Positions 1-6,747 of a DNA stretch of 20,538 nt are shown one piece after another. Source of the DNA: Desulfosporosinus sp. UBA4726 (GTDB lineage: Bacteria; Bacillota; Desulfitobacteriia; Desulfitobacteriales; Desulfitobacteriaceae); the NCBI GenBank assembly GCA_002404215.1, contig DHJG01000196.1, forward strand, positions 16,170 through 36,707, written 5' to 3'. The notes below the pieces were generated by a model that saw only the letters and a list, made by a program, of their open reading frames with translations, was not told the DNA's origin and did not search any database. The stretch's first letter is position 1; each line of letters begins with the position of its first letter. A program made the position numbers and the translations under genes.

Positions 1-1
1 A

Positions 2-160
2 ACCTAATAAAGGAATCCTCACGATAAGGCAAATTCCACTAGGTGAAGCCACTTCAATAAGGTTTAATACATTAATAGTTGCACCGGGTGGGATAAAAAC
101 CCGAAGTAAAGTTCCTGGTAATGGACCACACGGGACTCGAGTAGCGTTTCTACAAAGCAT
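2..160 (-). CDS. 5' part of an unrecognised small protein, cut by the left edge
   Basis: An open frame starts at the ATG whose complement is 158-160 and stays open to the window edge (53 codons, no stop). A GGGAG ribosome-binding sequence lies about 7 bases upstream of this ATG. The other minus-strand frame here (start near 246) has no comparable site. The visible protein begins MLCRNATRVPCGPLPG, then has a Pro/Gly-rich stretch and alternating beta-like hydrophobic runs (VFIPPGATINVLNLIEVA, SGICLIVRI). Such short Cys-containing beta-rich proteins occur among spore-surface and appendage proteins of Firmicutes, but I see no diagnostic motif and assign no function. On the minus strand about 100 bases upstream there is a CATAATATA sequence that could be a sporulation-type -10 element; this is only suggestive. 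Confidence 0.45.
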   Translation of the reverse strand, partial: MLCRNATRVPCGPLPGTLLRVFIPPGATINVLNLIEVASPSGICLIVRIPLLG

Positions 161-250
161 ACAATCACTCCCTCTTCCTTTGTGCGACTGTTAACACAGT
201 CTATAAGAAGAACTGGATGAGAGAAGGGAGGGGAAAGGGCGTTCATCTTG

Positions 251-424
251 TCTTACGCTTGATATATATTATGTGTGTATGTCCAAAAGGTTACGATAGG
301 TTACCCTTGGAAATAAATATGACATGGCATAAGACTCCTTGATGTACTATTAGTCAGTAGAGTCCTCAATTAAATGATAAAGATTATTAAGAACAAGAGC
401 CGCCCAAATGGACGGCTCTTGTTC
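251..424. other. Intergenic region between two minus-strand small genes
   Basis: No open frame with a ribosome-binding site was found here on either strand apart from the hairpin at its right end. It holds a short direct repeat of AGGTTAC (around 288-304) and AT-rich sequence that may carry the promoter of the partial gene at the left edge. Confidence 0.4.
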
Positions 425-434
425 TTAATAATCT
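381..434. terminator. Perfect 22-bp hairpin overlapping the stop of the 41-aa gene
   Basis: The arm at 381-402 is the exact reverse complement of 413-434, with a 10-base loop. The stem includes the stop codon (complement of 425-427) of the minus-strand gene 425-550. There is no clean U-tract directly after the stem on the minus strand, so termination is likely but may not be classical. Its perfect symmetry means it could work in both directions. Confidence 0.75.
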
Positions 435-550
435 TCTGTTTTTCGTCCCCAAGCCTTACCTAACCAAATCGCGGCACCAATACCGACAACATGGATTGCT
501 AATGAACTGGGACTTAATAAACTCTTCCGACTTTTCATCATGTCCATCAT
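425..550 (-). CDS. 41-aa small basic/hydrophobic protein
   Basis: A complete small gene: ATG at the complement of 548-550, preceded by GAGGAGG at good spacing, and stop TAA at 425-427. The 41-residue product starts MMDMMKSRKS, has a central hydrophobic stretch (SSLAIHVVGIGAAIWLG, about residues 16-31) and ends in charged residues. This could be one membrane-associated helix. The near-ideal ribosome-binding site and the hairpin that caps the frame make it a convincing gene despite its size. I do not recognise a family. A perfect 13-base palindrome (570-582) lies just upstream of its ribosome-binding site and could be regulatory. Confidence 0.65.
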   Translation of the reverse strand: MMDMMKSRKSLLSPSSLAIHVVGIGAAIWLGKAWGRKTEDY

Positions 551-569
551 GTAGAAAACCTCCTCAAGT

Positions 570-582
570 CTTGTTTAACAAG
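570..582. promoter_or_regulatory. 13-bp perfect palindrome upstream of the 41-aa gene
   Basis: CTTGTTTAACAAG reads the same on both strands around a central T. It sits in the 5' leader of the minus-strand gene 425-550, immediately before its ribosome-binding site, where a repressor operator or RNA hairpin could act. No known regulator consensus is matched with confidence. Confidence 0.3.
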
Positions 583-820
583 TTTAGTTTTTGTTATTTG
601 AAGTCGATTGATACTACGTAAAATTTGTAAAAAAAAATTTGGCGATAATTCATACGGATAAAATAGGTAATGTAGAGGGAAAGGAACTACTAGCAACCTA
701 AGTATAAAATTAAGGTACTTAACACAAGTTAATTCAAGTTAGCTTGTGTTGATTCCAGCCATTGGCTCCACCTAATATATGTTTGTGTTGACAACAAGGA
801 CGGTATGAGGGAATATAACA
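583..820. other. Gene-free region between divergent genes
   Basis: No protein-coding frame with support was found. The stretch holds an A-tract near 630-640 and two inverted repeats. AACACAAG (721-728) pairs with CTTGTGTT (743-750), and AAGTA near 700 pairs with TACTT near 716-720. A TTGACA (788-793) lies upstream of TATAAC (814-819); the 20-base spacing is too long to be convincing as a promoter. If transcription did start there, it would favour the internal ATG at 848 as start of the next gene. Confidence 0.35.
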
Positions 821-1723
821 ATGCGTGACAAACGAAGGGGAAAGGATATGAGCTTTACTTCTATTGAGTACCTTAGATTGATTAGTGATCAGAAAATCGA
901 TGAAGCCTACGAGTATAGGTGTATAAACGTGCCCAAAACCCTTTATAAATATTCAAGGTTATTAGGTAATCAACTATGTGAAGAGAGCATAACGCATAGT
1001 TGTGAGAAGATTAAAGATAAAAATGAACGTAAATTTCAAGCGCTGGAGAATAATTTATTATGGATGCCGACATTTAGTCATTTGAATGACCCGTTTGAAT
1101 TCAAGGCATTGTATCTTAACAAAAGGTCACTCGAAGATTATGGCGGGCAGATATCAGAAATAGAAAAATTTCTTAAGGGTATCAGGGGATTATTTTTGCT
1201 CGCCAGTTTTAGCCAAAATTTAACCAATAATATACCGATGTGGTCGCATTATGCAAATAACCATAAAGGATTTTGTGTAGAATACAGGGTTATAAACCCA
1301 AAGCACTTATATCCAATATCATATGAGGCCGAGAGAGTGGCAATTGCATCATCGATAATGAAGATGATTTCCAAGTTTTCCAGTTATGGGGAAGACAAAA
1401 TTCCTGAAAATGATCCAGAATTAAGACTGTATTTCAATATTATCTACCACATGACCATTATGAAACATAAATCATGGGAATATGAAAAAGAGTATAGAGC
1501 AATTTTTTATAATATGAAGTCAGAGAAATTGGGCAACAACATTCCCTTAGTGGACTTGGGATTGGAAGTGTCAAAAATTTATGTTGGTGCAGATTGTGAT
1601 ATTGAAAATAGACAAAGATTATTACATATTGCAACAAAGCTGAATTGCGAAATTAATGAAATGTATTTAGATGAATATGAGCCATCATTTGAGTTGCGTT
1701 TCCAAACATTATCTTACTTATAA
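821..1723 (+). CDS. DUF2971 family protein
   Basis: A 300-residue protein with the marks of the DUF2971 family: LYKYSRL near 41-47, a LWMPTFSHLNDPFE block (80-93), the MWSHYANNHKGFCVEY block (140-155) and KHKSWEYEKEYR (215-226). No biochemical activity is established for the family to my knowledge, although members are often found in accessory or defence-type loci. The start is uncertain: ATG 821 has only a weak upstream GAGGG, while ATG 848 (residue 10) has a good AAGGGG site 7 bases before it and nothing family-like is lost by using it. The gene is visibly more AT-rich than the peptidase operon that follows, which hints at separate acquisition. A short inverted repeat overlaps the stop codon. 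Confidence 0.8.
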   Translation: MRDKRRGKDMSFTSIEYLRLISDQKIDEAYEYRCINVPKTLYKYSRLLGNQLCEESITHSCEKIKDKNERKFQALENNLLWMPTFSHLNDPFEFKALYLNKRSLEDYGGQISEIEKFLKGIRGLFLLASFSQNLTNNIPMWSHYANNHKGFCVEYRVINPKHLYPISYEAERVAIASSIMKMISKFSSYGEDKIPENDPELRLYFNIIYHMTIMKHKSWEYEKEYRAIFYNMKSEKLGNNIPLVDLGLEVSKIYVGADCDIENRQRLLHIATKLNCEINEMYLDEYEPSFELRFQTLSYL

Positions 1724-1755
1724 AGTAAGTTATCTTCAGCGCTGCATATATTTAA

Positions 1756-1784
1756 TTGGGTACAATCATATTGTGAGACATTAT
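1756..1784 (+). promoter_or_regulatory. Probable promoter of the M42 operon with embedded palindrome
   Basis: TTGGGT (1756-1761) and CATTAT (1779-1784) are 17 bases apart and sit just upstream of the first peptidase gene. The spacer contains a perfect 13-base palindrome, ACAATCATATTGT (1762-1774), placed where a bound repressor would block RNA polymerase. The hexamers are imperfect, so the promoter call is moderate and the operator role is inference. Confidence 0.45.
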
Positions 1785-1805
1785 TTAGGGAGAAGGTGAA
1801 TCGTT

Positions 1806-2870
1806 TTGAGCAACGCCCAAATGCAAAGCGCGAGAGAATACTTAAGTCTTTTATCGGTTGGTTCGGGTGTTTCTGGCTATGAATCTTCCATCGCTTCTAT
1901 GGTTATGGAACGATTTAAACCGTTGACTGATGAGATGAGTTGCGATAGCATTGGTAATGTTTATGCCCTGAAAAAAGGTAACAAGCGACGTGCTAAAATT
2001 ATGTTAGCGGCTCACATGGATGAAATCGGTCTTATTGTAAAGAAGATCGATTCTCGTGGTTTTTTGCGGTTTACATCCATTGGTGGGGTAGATCAACGAA
2101 CGCTCTTGTCCCAAGAAGTGCTAGTTCATGGACGCCAGACTATCTCAGGTATTATTGGAGCATTACCTCCACATATGCTGCAAAATGGGGACTTAGATCA
2201 AGCAGTTAAGATGGAGGAAATGGTCATTGATGTGGGGCTTTCACCTGCTTCAGTTAATGAAGTTATCCAAGTGGGGGATATAATCACTCTAAGGCGTGAA
2301 ACATATTCTCTGCTAAATAACGTGATAGCGGGAAAATCATTGGATGATCGAGCTGGAGTAGTTGTTATGATGGTCTGCCTGGAAGAATTGTCCCATCTAC
2401 AACACGCTCATGATGTCATAGCGGTGGCCACGATACAAGAAGAAGTCGGAGTTCGTGGAGCACTTACCAGCTCGTATACGCTTAATCCGGATTTAGCGGT
2501 GGCTATAGATGTTACACATGCTAGTACTCCAGATACTAAGGGTCAAGTTACGATTGATTTGGGAAAGGGACCTGCCGTGGCAATGGGTCCCAATATTCAT
2601 CCGGCCATCTATCGTCATTTTGCAGACACTGCCAAAGAGCATCGTTTACCCATTCAAATTGAACCAATCCCAGGGGCCTCTGGTACGGATGCTTGGGCTA
2701 TTCAAGTAACTCAAGAAGGTATTCCTACTGGGCTAATCTCTATTCCCTTGCGCTATATGCATACCTCTGTGGAAACTCTAGATATGCAAGACGTACTTAA
2801 CTCAGGAAAACTATTGGCTCATTTTATCGCCTCCTTACCGGAAGAGTTGGAGGAATTTTTATGTTATTAA
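1806..2870 (+). CDS. M42 family metallopeptidase (first of three)
   Basis: A 354-residue member of peptidase family M42, cytosolic di-metal aminopeptidases that form large tetrahedral (TET) assemblies and trim peptides released by proteases. The family ligands are visible: AHMDE gives H70 and D72, KSLDDRAG gives D180/D181, IQEEVG gives the catalytic pair E212/E213, AIDVTHAS gives D235, and RYMHT gives H319. This layout is close to that of characterised archaeal TET enzymes. The start is a TTG preceded by an AGGTGA-type site. The next Met (residue 6) has no ribosome-binding site. Its last ten bases overlap the next gene, so translation is probably coupled. Substrate preference (glutamyl/aspartyl, leucyl or lysyl) cannot be read from sequence alone. 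Confidence 0.93.
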   Translation: MSNAQMQSAREYLSLLSVGSGVSGYESSIASMVMERFKPLTDEMSCDSIGNVYALKKGNKRRAKIMLAAHMDEIGLIVKKIDSRGFLRFTSIGGVDQRTLLSQEVLVHGRQTISGIIGALPPHMLQNGDLDQAVKMEEMVIDVGLSPASVNEVIQVGDIITLRRETYSLLNNVIAGKSLDDRAGVVVMMVCLEELSHLQHAHDVIAVATIQEEVGVRGALTSSYTLNPDLAVAIDVTHASTPDTKGQVTIDLGKGPAVAMGPNIHPAIYRHFADTAKEHRLPIQIEPIPGASGTDAWAIQVTQEGIPTGLISIPLRYMHTSVETLDMQDVLNSGKLLAHFIASLPEELEEFLCY

Positions 2871-3904
2871 AGAGCCTGAGTGAGTTAAACGGTACCTCAG
2901 GGGCTGAAGGTCACGTTCGCAATTTTTTGCGCCAACAAGTTGAATCCTTTGTAGACACGATAACTGTTGATAAAATAGGAAATTTGATTGTGACTAAGAA
3001 CGGACACCTAGCAGGTCCAAAGGTCATGCTCACCGCTCATATGGATGAAGTAGCCTTAATGATTATTGATATAACCAGTGACGGATTTCTCAAATTCCGA
3101 TCAGTCGGTGGAATTGATGCTCGAATCCTCGTCTCTAAACCGGTTCAAATTAACGAAACCCTTGTCGGGGTGATCGGGTCTAAAGCCATTCATTTACAAA
3201 AATCATCTGAACGTCATAAGGCGTTGCACTTTGACCAACTTTATATCGATATCGGTGCCAAATCCAAAGAAGAAGCTGCAGGTAAGGTCAAACTAGGTGA
3301 TTATGCCTATTTTATCACGAAGTGTGAGCCCTTTGGAGAAGGTCTTTACAAAGGAAAAGCATTTGATGACAGGGTAGGGTGTGCTATTTTAGTAGAGCTT
3401 CTTAAGAGGGATTATGATATCCCTTTAGTCGCTGCGTTTACAGTACAAGAAGAGGTTGGCCTCCGAGGTGCCAAGATCGCAGCCTATCACATAGATCCTG
3501 ATTTTGCGATTGTTATCGAGGGGACAGTAGCTGCTGATGTGTCAGATCGAGAAGAAGAGGAATGGCTTACCGAGTTAGGCAAAGGCCCTGCTTGCTCCTT
3601 GATGGATAGAACAACACTTTACAATCCCAAGCTTATCCAATGGGTGACAAACTTAGCCCGCGAGAAAGGAATTCCCTTGCAGTTTCGGCGCGGAACCAGC
3701 GGTGGAAACGATGCAGGTCCTATTCATGTAAGTAAAGCTGGAATTCCTACGATTGTCTTAAGTGTACCTTGTCGCTACATCCATTCCTTTGTCTCAGTTA
3801 TCTCCGAAGAAGACTATTCAGCATGCTTTAACTTGATAAATGAAATTTTAAACAATCTCGCGCATAAGCTTATGCATAGCCCGATGGACAAGGAGGACCT
3901 GTGA
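2861..3904 (+). CDS. M42 family metallopeptidase (second of three)
   Basis: A 347-residue M42 peptidase. Expected metal and catalytic residues are present: TAHMDEV (H60, D62), KAFDDRVG (D169/D170), VQEEVG (E197/E198) and RYIHS (H308). The ligand usually found as Asp in an IDVT-like motif is Glu here (VIEGTV, E220), an accepted variant in the family. An acidic insertion (SDREEEEW, about 228-235) follows it and is absent from both neighbours. The gene has a GGAGG site inside the end of the previous gene, overlaps it by 10 bases, and overlaps or abuts the third. The three products are paralogs, not recent duplicates, and may assemble into mixed TET particles; that is inference. Confidence 0.92.
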   Translation: MLLKSLSELNGTSGAEGHVRNFLRQQVESFVDTITVDKIGNLIVTKNGHLAGPKVMLTAHMDEVALMIIDITSDGFLKFRSVGGIDARILVSKPVQINETLVGVIGSKAIHLQKSSERHKALHFDQLYIDIGAKSKEEAAGKVKLGDYAYFITKCEPFGEGLYKGKAFDDRVGCAILVELLKRDYDIPLVAAFTVQEEVGLRGAKIAAYHIDPDFAIVIEGTVAADVSDREEEEWLTELGKGPACSLMDRTTLYNPKLIQWVTNLAREKGIPLQFRRGTSGGNDAGPIHVSKAGIPTIVLSVPCRYIHSFVSVISEEDYSACFNLINEILNNLAHKLMHSPMDKEDL

Positions 3905-4893
3905 TGGATTTTACAATGCTTGGACAGTTAACTCAGTTGTTTGGACCGTCGGGTTCAGAGGAACTGGTCTCGAAATTTATAGCAGCGCAAGTGCGTCCAT
4001 ACTGTGACGAACTAACAAGGGATACCTTAGGCAATCTTATCGTCCGTCGTCACGGAAATGGTAAAAAAATTATGGTTGCTGCTCATATGGACGAGATTGG
4101 ATTGATGATAACCCATATTAATAAAGAAGGTTTTCTACGTTTCGCGCCCCTGGGCGGAGTGCAAATCTCCAATCTTATAGGACAAAGGGTCATGTTTATT
4201 GACGGCAGGATTGGAACGATTGGGGTTGAAAAACTAGATAAGCGCAGCGACTTTAAGCTAGATAAACTCTTTCTCGATATTGGCGTATCCTCCCAGGATG
4301 AAGCTGAACAGTTTGTTCACATAGGGGAAACTGCGGTTTTTGTTGGGGATTTCGTAGAATTTGGAACTCGACTTATATCTAAAGCCTTCGATAATCGAAT
4401 TGGTTGTTTTATTGCGATTGAAGCTCTCAAACGAACTAAGTCCACTCATGAATTAGCATTTGTCTTTACGGCGCAGGAAGAAATTGGGACTCGTGGTGCT
4501 AAGACAGCTGCGTACGCTCTTGAACCGGATTTGGCTATTGCGGTGGATGTCACAGCCACTGGGGATACCCCAAAAGCGCACCCTATGTCGCTAGAACTAG
4601 GTAGCGGTGTGGGTATTAAGGTGTTCGACCGCTCCATGATCACCTCACCTAAAATTAAACGTTGGATGGCTGATATTGCTACTGCTAGGAAAATTCCCTT
4701 CCAGTGGGAGGTTTTAGAGTATGGTGGTACAGATTGTGGAGCTATTCATTTATCTAGAGGAGGGGTACCTTCGGGGGTTCTTTCTATTCCTACGCGTTAT
4801 GTCCACAGTCCCGCCGAAATGATAGACAAACGTGATGTTGAAGCTGCCATAGAGTTACTAGTAGCACTTTTAGAAGACTCAGCAGAGTTATAG
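3901..4893 (+). CDS. M42 family metallopeptidase (third of three)
   Basis: A 330-residue M42 peptidase with intact ligands: AHMDEIG (H62, D64), KAFDNRIG (D164), AQEEIG (catalytic E193, metal E194), AVDVT (D216) and RYVHS (H302). GTG at 3901 and ATG at 3904 are both possible starts. An AGGAGG lies 7 bases before the ATG, so ATG 3904 is slightly favoured. The stop of the second peptidase (TGA 3902-3904) overlaps these starts, so all three genes form a tightly coupled operon. A perfect hairpin directly follows the stop codon. Confidence 0.92.
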   Translation: MMDFTMLGQLTQLFGPSGSEELVSKFIAAQVRPYCDELTRDTLGNLIVRRHGNGKKIMVAAHMDEIGLMITHINKEGFLRFAPLGGVQISNLIGQRVMFIDGRIGTIGVEKLDKRSDFKLDKLFLDIGVSSQDEAEQFVHIGETAVFVGDFVEFGTRLISKAFDNRIGCFIAIEALKRTKSTHELAFVFTAQEEIGTRGAKTAAYALEPDLAIAVDVTATGDTPKAHPMSLELGSGVGIKVFDRSMITSPKIKRWMADIATARKIPFQWEVLEYGGTDCGAIHLSRGGVPSGVLSIPTRYVHSPAEMIDKRDVEAAIELLVALLEDSAEL

Positions 4894-4897
4894 AAGA

Positions 4898-4940
4898 GAC
4901 CACAAGAAAGACCACTCACAGGGTGGTCTTTCTTGTGGTC
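4898..4940. terminator. Hairpin terminator of the M42 operon
   Basis: 4898-4915 is the exact reverse complement of 4923-4940 (18 bp, 7-base loop), beginning four bases after the last peptidase stop codon. No U-tract follows, so it may also serve as an mRNA-stabilising 3' end. Confidence 0.75.
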
Positions 4941-5016
4941 AAGGTGGAGGAAATATAGGCAGAAAAAGAACCAATTAGTATGGACTGGAATAAACTGGTC
5001 ATCATAAAGCTGTACT

Positions 5017-5047
5017 TTGCTGGTTCAAAAAGTTAATGTGATATGAT
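5017..5047 (+). promoter_or_regulatory. Possible promoter of the MgtC-like gene
   Basis: TTGCTG (5017-5022) and TATGAT (5042-5047) are 19 bases apart in the gap before the MgtC-like gene. The spacing is longer than ideal and the surrounding sequence is very AT-rich, so this is a weak call. The remainder of 4941-5158 shows no gene. Confidence 0.3.
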
Positions 5048-5158
5048 ATATTATATATCCAAAGTTAGTTTCTTTGATAAAAAGAAGGTTGAGCTGGCTT
5101 TCTCAAATTAAACTTATCATAAAGGTATAAATATAAAGGGAAAAGATGTGAGAACAGT

Positions 5159-5902
5159 ATGCATATCACGGAGTATGAGATTTCGTTAAGGCTAATATTA
5201 GCTTGTATTTTTGGTGGAATAGTAGGTTATCAAAGGGAACGAAATGGAAGCCCAGCAGGATTTAGAACCCATATTCTAGTATCATTGGGTGCCGCTTTAA
5301 TCATGGTTTTATCTATGTATGGATTTGCTGATTTTACCTCGGTAAATAAAGATCCTGCTCGATTGGCTGCTCAAGTCATTTCAGGTATTGGTTTTTTAGG
5401 TGCGGGGACAATTTTAAGAGATAAAGCCTCTATTAAAGGATTAACAACAGCCGCTTCACTTTGGGTTGTTTCAGCTATAGGATTAGCTGCAGGAGCAGGA
5501 TTTTATTTTTCATCATTCGTTACTACATTTTTAGTATTTATTACATTAGAGCGTTCAGTTGAGCTTTATTTTTTCAGAAATAGCCAAAGTTTAAAAGTAG
5601 TCACTGTAAATGGAACTTGTAAAGTTAAGCAAATCAATCATGTTTTTGAATTGCACAAAATAGCTAGCCAAAATATTTCTATGAAAATGTTAGATGAAGA
5701 ACAAAACAGAACAGCCATTGAATATAAGATAAAAACTCCTTTCTGTCAAATAGATATGAAGAAAATCATTGAAGATATTAATGAAATTGATGGGATTTAT
5801 TCTACTGAAGAAGAGGGTGACGGCAGAAGGAGATCATTTTCTTCTTTCATCACTCGCCCGACCCTATCTTTCAAGAAAGGCCCTAAAAAGCCCTCAATGT
5901 AA
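5159..5902 (+). CDS. MgtC/SapB family membrane protein
   Basis: A 247-residue protein with the MgtC/SapB signature. The first helix is followed by GGIVGYQRERNGSPAGFRTH (about 19-38), then a helix LVSLGAALIMVLS, then AQVISGIGFLGAGTI and KGLTTAASLWVVSAIGLAAGAGFY. Four or five transmembrane segments occupy roughly residues 5-135. A soluble C-terminal region (about 145-225) has the length and pattern of the ACT-like domain seen in longer MgtC proteins. MgtC relatives affect growth at low magnesium and modulate membrane ATP synthase in some pathogens; the role in free-living anaerobes is unclear. The ribosome-binding site is weak (GGGAAAAG, distant). The gene stands alone, bounded by strong hairpins on both sides. 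Confidence 0.88.
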   Translation: MHITEYEISLRLILACIFGGIVGYQRERNGSPAGFRTHILVSLGAALIMVLSMYGFADFTSVNKDPARLAAQVISGIGFLGAGTILRDKASIKGLTTAASLWVVSAIGLAAGAGFYFSSFVTTFLVFITLERSVELYFFRNSQSLKVVTVNGTCKVKQINHVFELHKIASQNISMKMLDEEQNRTAIEYKIKTPFCQIDMKKIIEDINEIDGIYSTEEEGDGRRRSFSSFITRPTLSFKKGPKKPSM

Positions 5903-5951
5903 TTGAAAGCAGAGCTGGGACAATATCCATAGTTCGAGTTCGAAACAGTAC

Positions 5952-5989
5952 TTTAAGCCCCCTACCTTAGATTAGGTAGGGGGCTTAAA
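5952..5989. terminator. Hairpin terminator after the MgtC-like gene
   Basis: A perfect 16-bp stem (5952-5967 with 5974-5989) and a 6-base loop. The GC-rich core is flanked by TTTAA/TTAAA, so it reads as an intrinsic terminator on both strands. It lies between the convergent genes ending at 5902 (plus) and 6063 (minus). Confidence 0.85.
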
Positions 5990-6062
5990 CGACGAAATTC
6001 TTAGCCCCATATTAATAAAATTGTAGACGACTATAACTTTTGTAAATACAAGAGGTGTAGTG

Positions 6063-6236
6063 TTAGATAGCTTTCTTGAAAATTGACCAGGGCGTATCCA
6101 CCGCTTTACCATCTTCTAAGATTTTTTGAACCGTTCCTTCATGATAGAATCCTGCTTTTTCTGTCTTATGTAAGCACTCTTCTAATGTTATTTCCTTCCA
6201 AGTGTCTTCGCCTTTTTCTTGAGTTAAAACTTTCAT
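6063..6236 (-). CDS. 57-aa conserved-looking hypothetical protein
   Basis: A complete minus-strand frame: ATG at the complement of 6234-6236, stop TAA at 6063-6065, with GGAGG about 11 bases upstream of the start (slightly long spacing). The 57-residue product (MKVLTQEKGEDTWKEITLEE...) is hydrophilic and lysine/glutamate-rich, with no signal peptide or membrane segment. It ends DTPWSIFKKAI. A TATAAT element lies upstream, and the 16-bp hairpin at 5952-5989 would terminate it, so it has all parts of an independent transcription unit. I do not recognise a family. Confidence 0.65.
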   Translation of the reverse strand: MKVLTQEKGEDTWKEITLEECLHKTEKAGFYHEGTVQKILEDGKAVDTPWSIFKKAI

Positions 6237-6281
6237 TATAAATCAATCCTCCGTTATTATTATTATTTGGATTCCCTGACT

Positions 6282-6310
6282 ATTATAGCAGGAAATACAT
6301 TTTGATTAAA
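6282..6310 (-). promoter_or_regulatory. Probable promoter of the 57-aa gene
   Basis: Read on the minus strand, TTTAAT (complement of 6305-6310) and a perfect TATAAT (complement of 6282-6287) are exactly 17 bases apart, 46 bases upstream of the start codon. The -10 is ideal and the -35 weak. A CCTG...CAGG inverted repeat brackets the -10 element. Confidence 0.5.
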
Positions 6311-6354
6311 TCCTGATTTATGAAATTATAACATTAAAGAACATCATAATGCAC

Positions 6355-6540
6355 TTGCTAATTAACGGCACCAGAAAGTGGCAATTTAGCAGAGAGTTTA
6401 CTTGAACCTATACAGAAAGTATAAGTTTTGGGTGGCATAATTCGGGAGGTATAAGCGCAACTAGGCGGCCACCAGCGCCTGCGGCTTGGGGGAGTTAAGT
6501 TAGATTAAAAGGCTATAAAATAAGCAGCCTTTTAATTTTG
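6355..6540 (+). ncRNA. Candidate structured non-coding RNA ending in a terminator
   Basis: This gene-free stretch contains a nested set of complementary segments. 6358-6366 pairs with 6494-6503 (one bulge) as a closing stem. Inside it are a hairpin at 6369-6380, a hairpin at 6409-6423 (TATAC/GTATA), a perfect 6-bp stem GGTGGC (6431-6436) with GCCACC (6468-6473), and a GC-rich hairpin around 6463-6490. Both small hairpins expose the same CAGAAAGT octamer. An intrinsic terminator follows at 6504-6536. The order resembles a riboswitch or a free regulatory RNA, but I could not match it to a known family. No convincing reading frame with a ribosome-binding site was seen. The 5' end is unknown. Confidence 0.4.
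6504..6536 (+). terminator. Intrinsic terminator upstream of the YhaO-like gene
   Basis: ATTAAAAGGCT (6504-6514) is the exact reverse complement of AGCCTTTTAAT (6526-6536), and it is followed by TTTT. It lies about 210 bases before the next gene, so it ends something transcribed from further upstream, most simply the candidate RNA before it. The 6537-6747 gap beyond it shows no gene. Confidence 0.7.
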
Positions 6541-6747
6541 CCCACATGGACTCTTTCATATGCAACTTAGGCATTTAATTTTGCCAGAAGAGCATAAGCC
6601 TCTTAAATGGTTTTGAACTGAAAGTGATTCGTTCAGCTCGCAATTTATATATGTGTTGCCTATTACAGGAAACTAAGCTTGGCTTGTCGAAATAACTGAA
6701 TAATAGTTTGTTTAGATTATCATCATTTATATAGATGAGGTGATTAG

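Noticed and set aside
64..246. Minus-strand frame of 60 codons at the left edge
   Set aside because: Its start lacks a ribosome-binding site, while the overlapping frame starting at 160 has GGGAG at the right distance and stays open to the edge.
6254..6268. TTA-type trinucleotide run
   Set aside because: Only a short microsatellite-like tract in an AT-rich leader; no functional signal can be tied to it.
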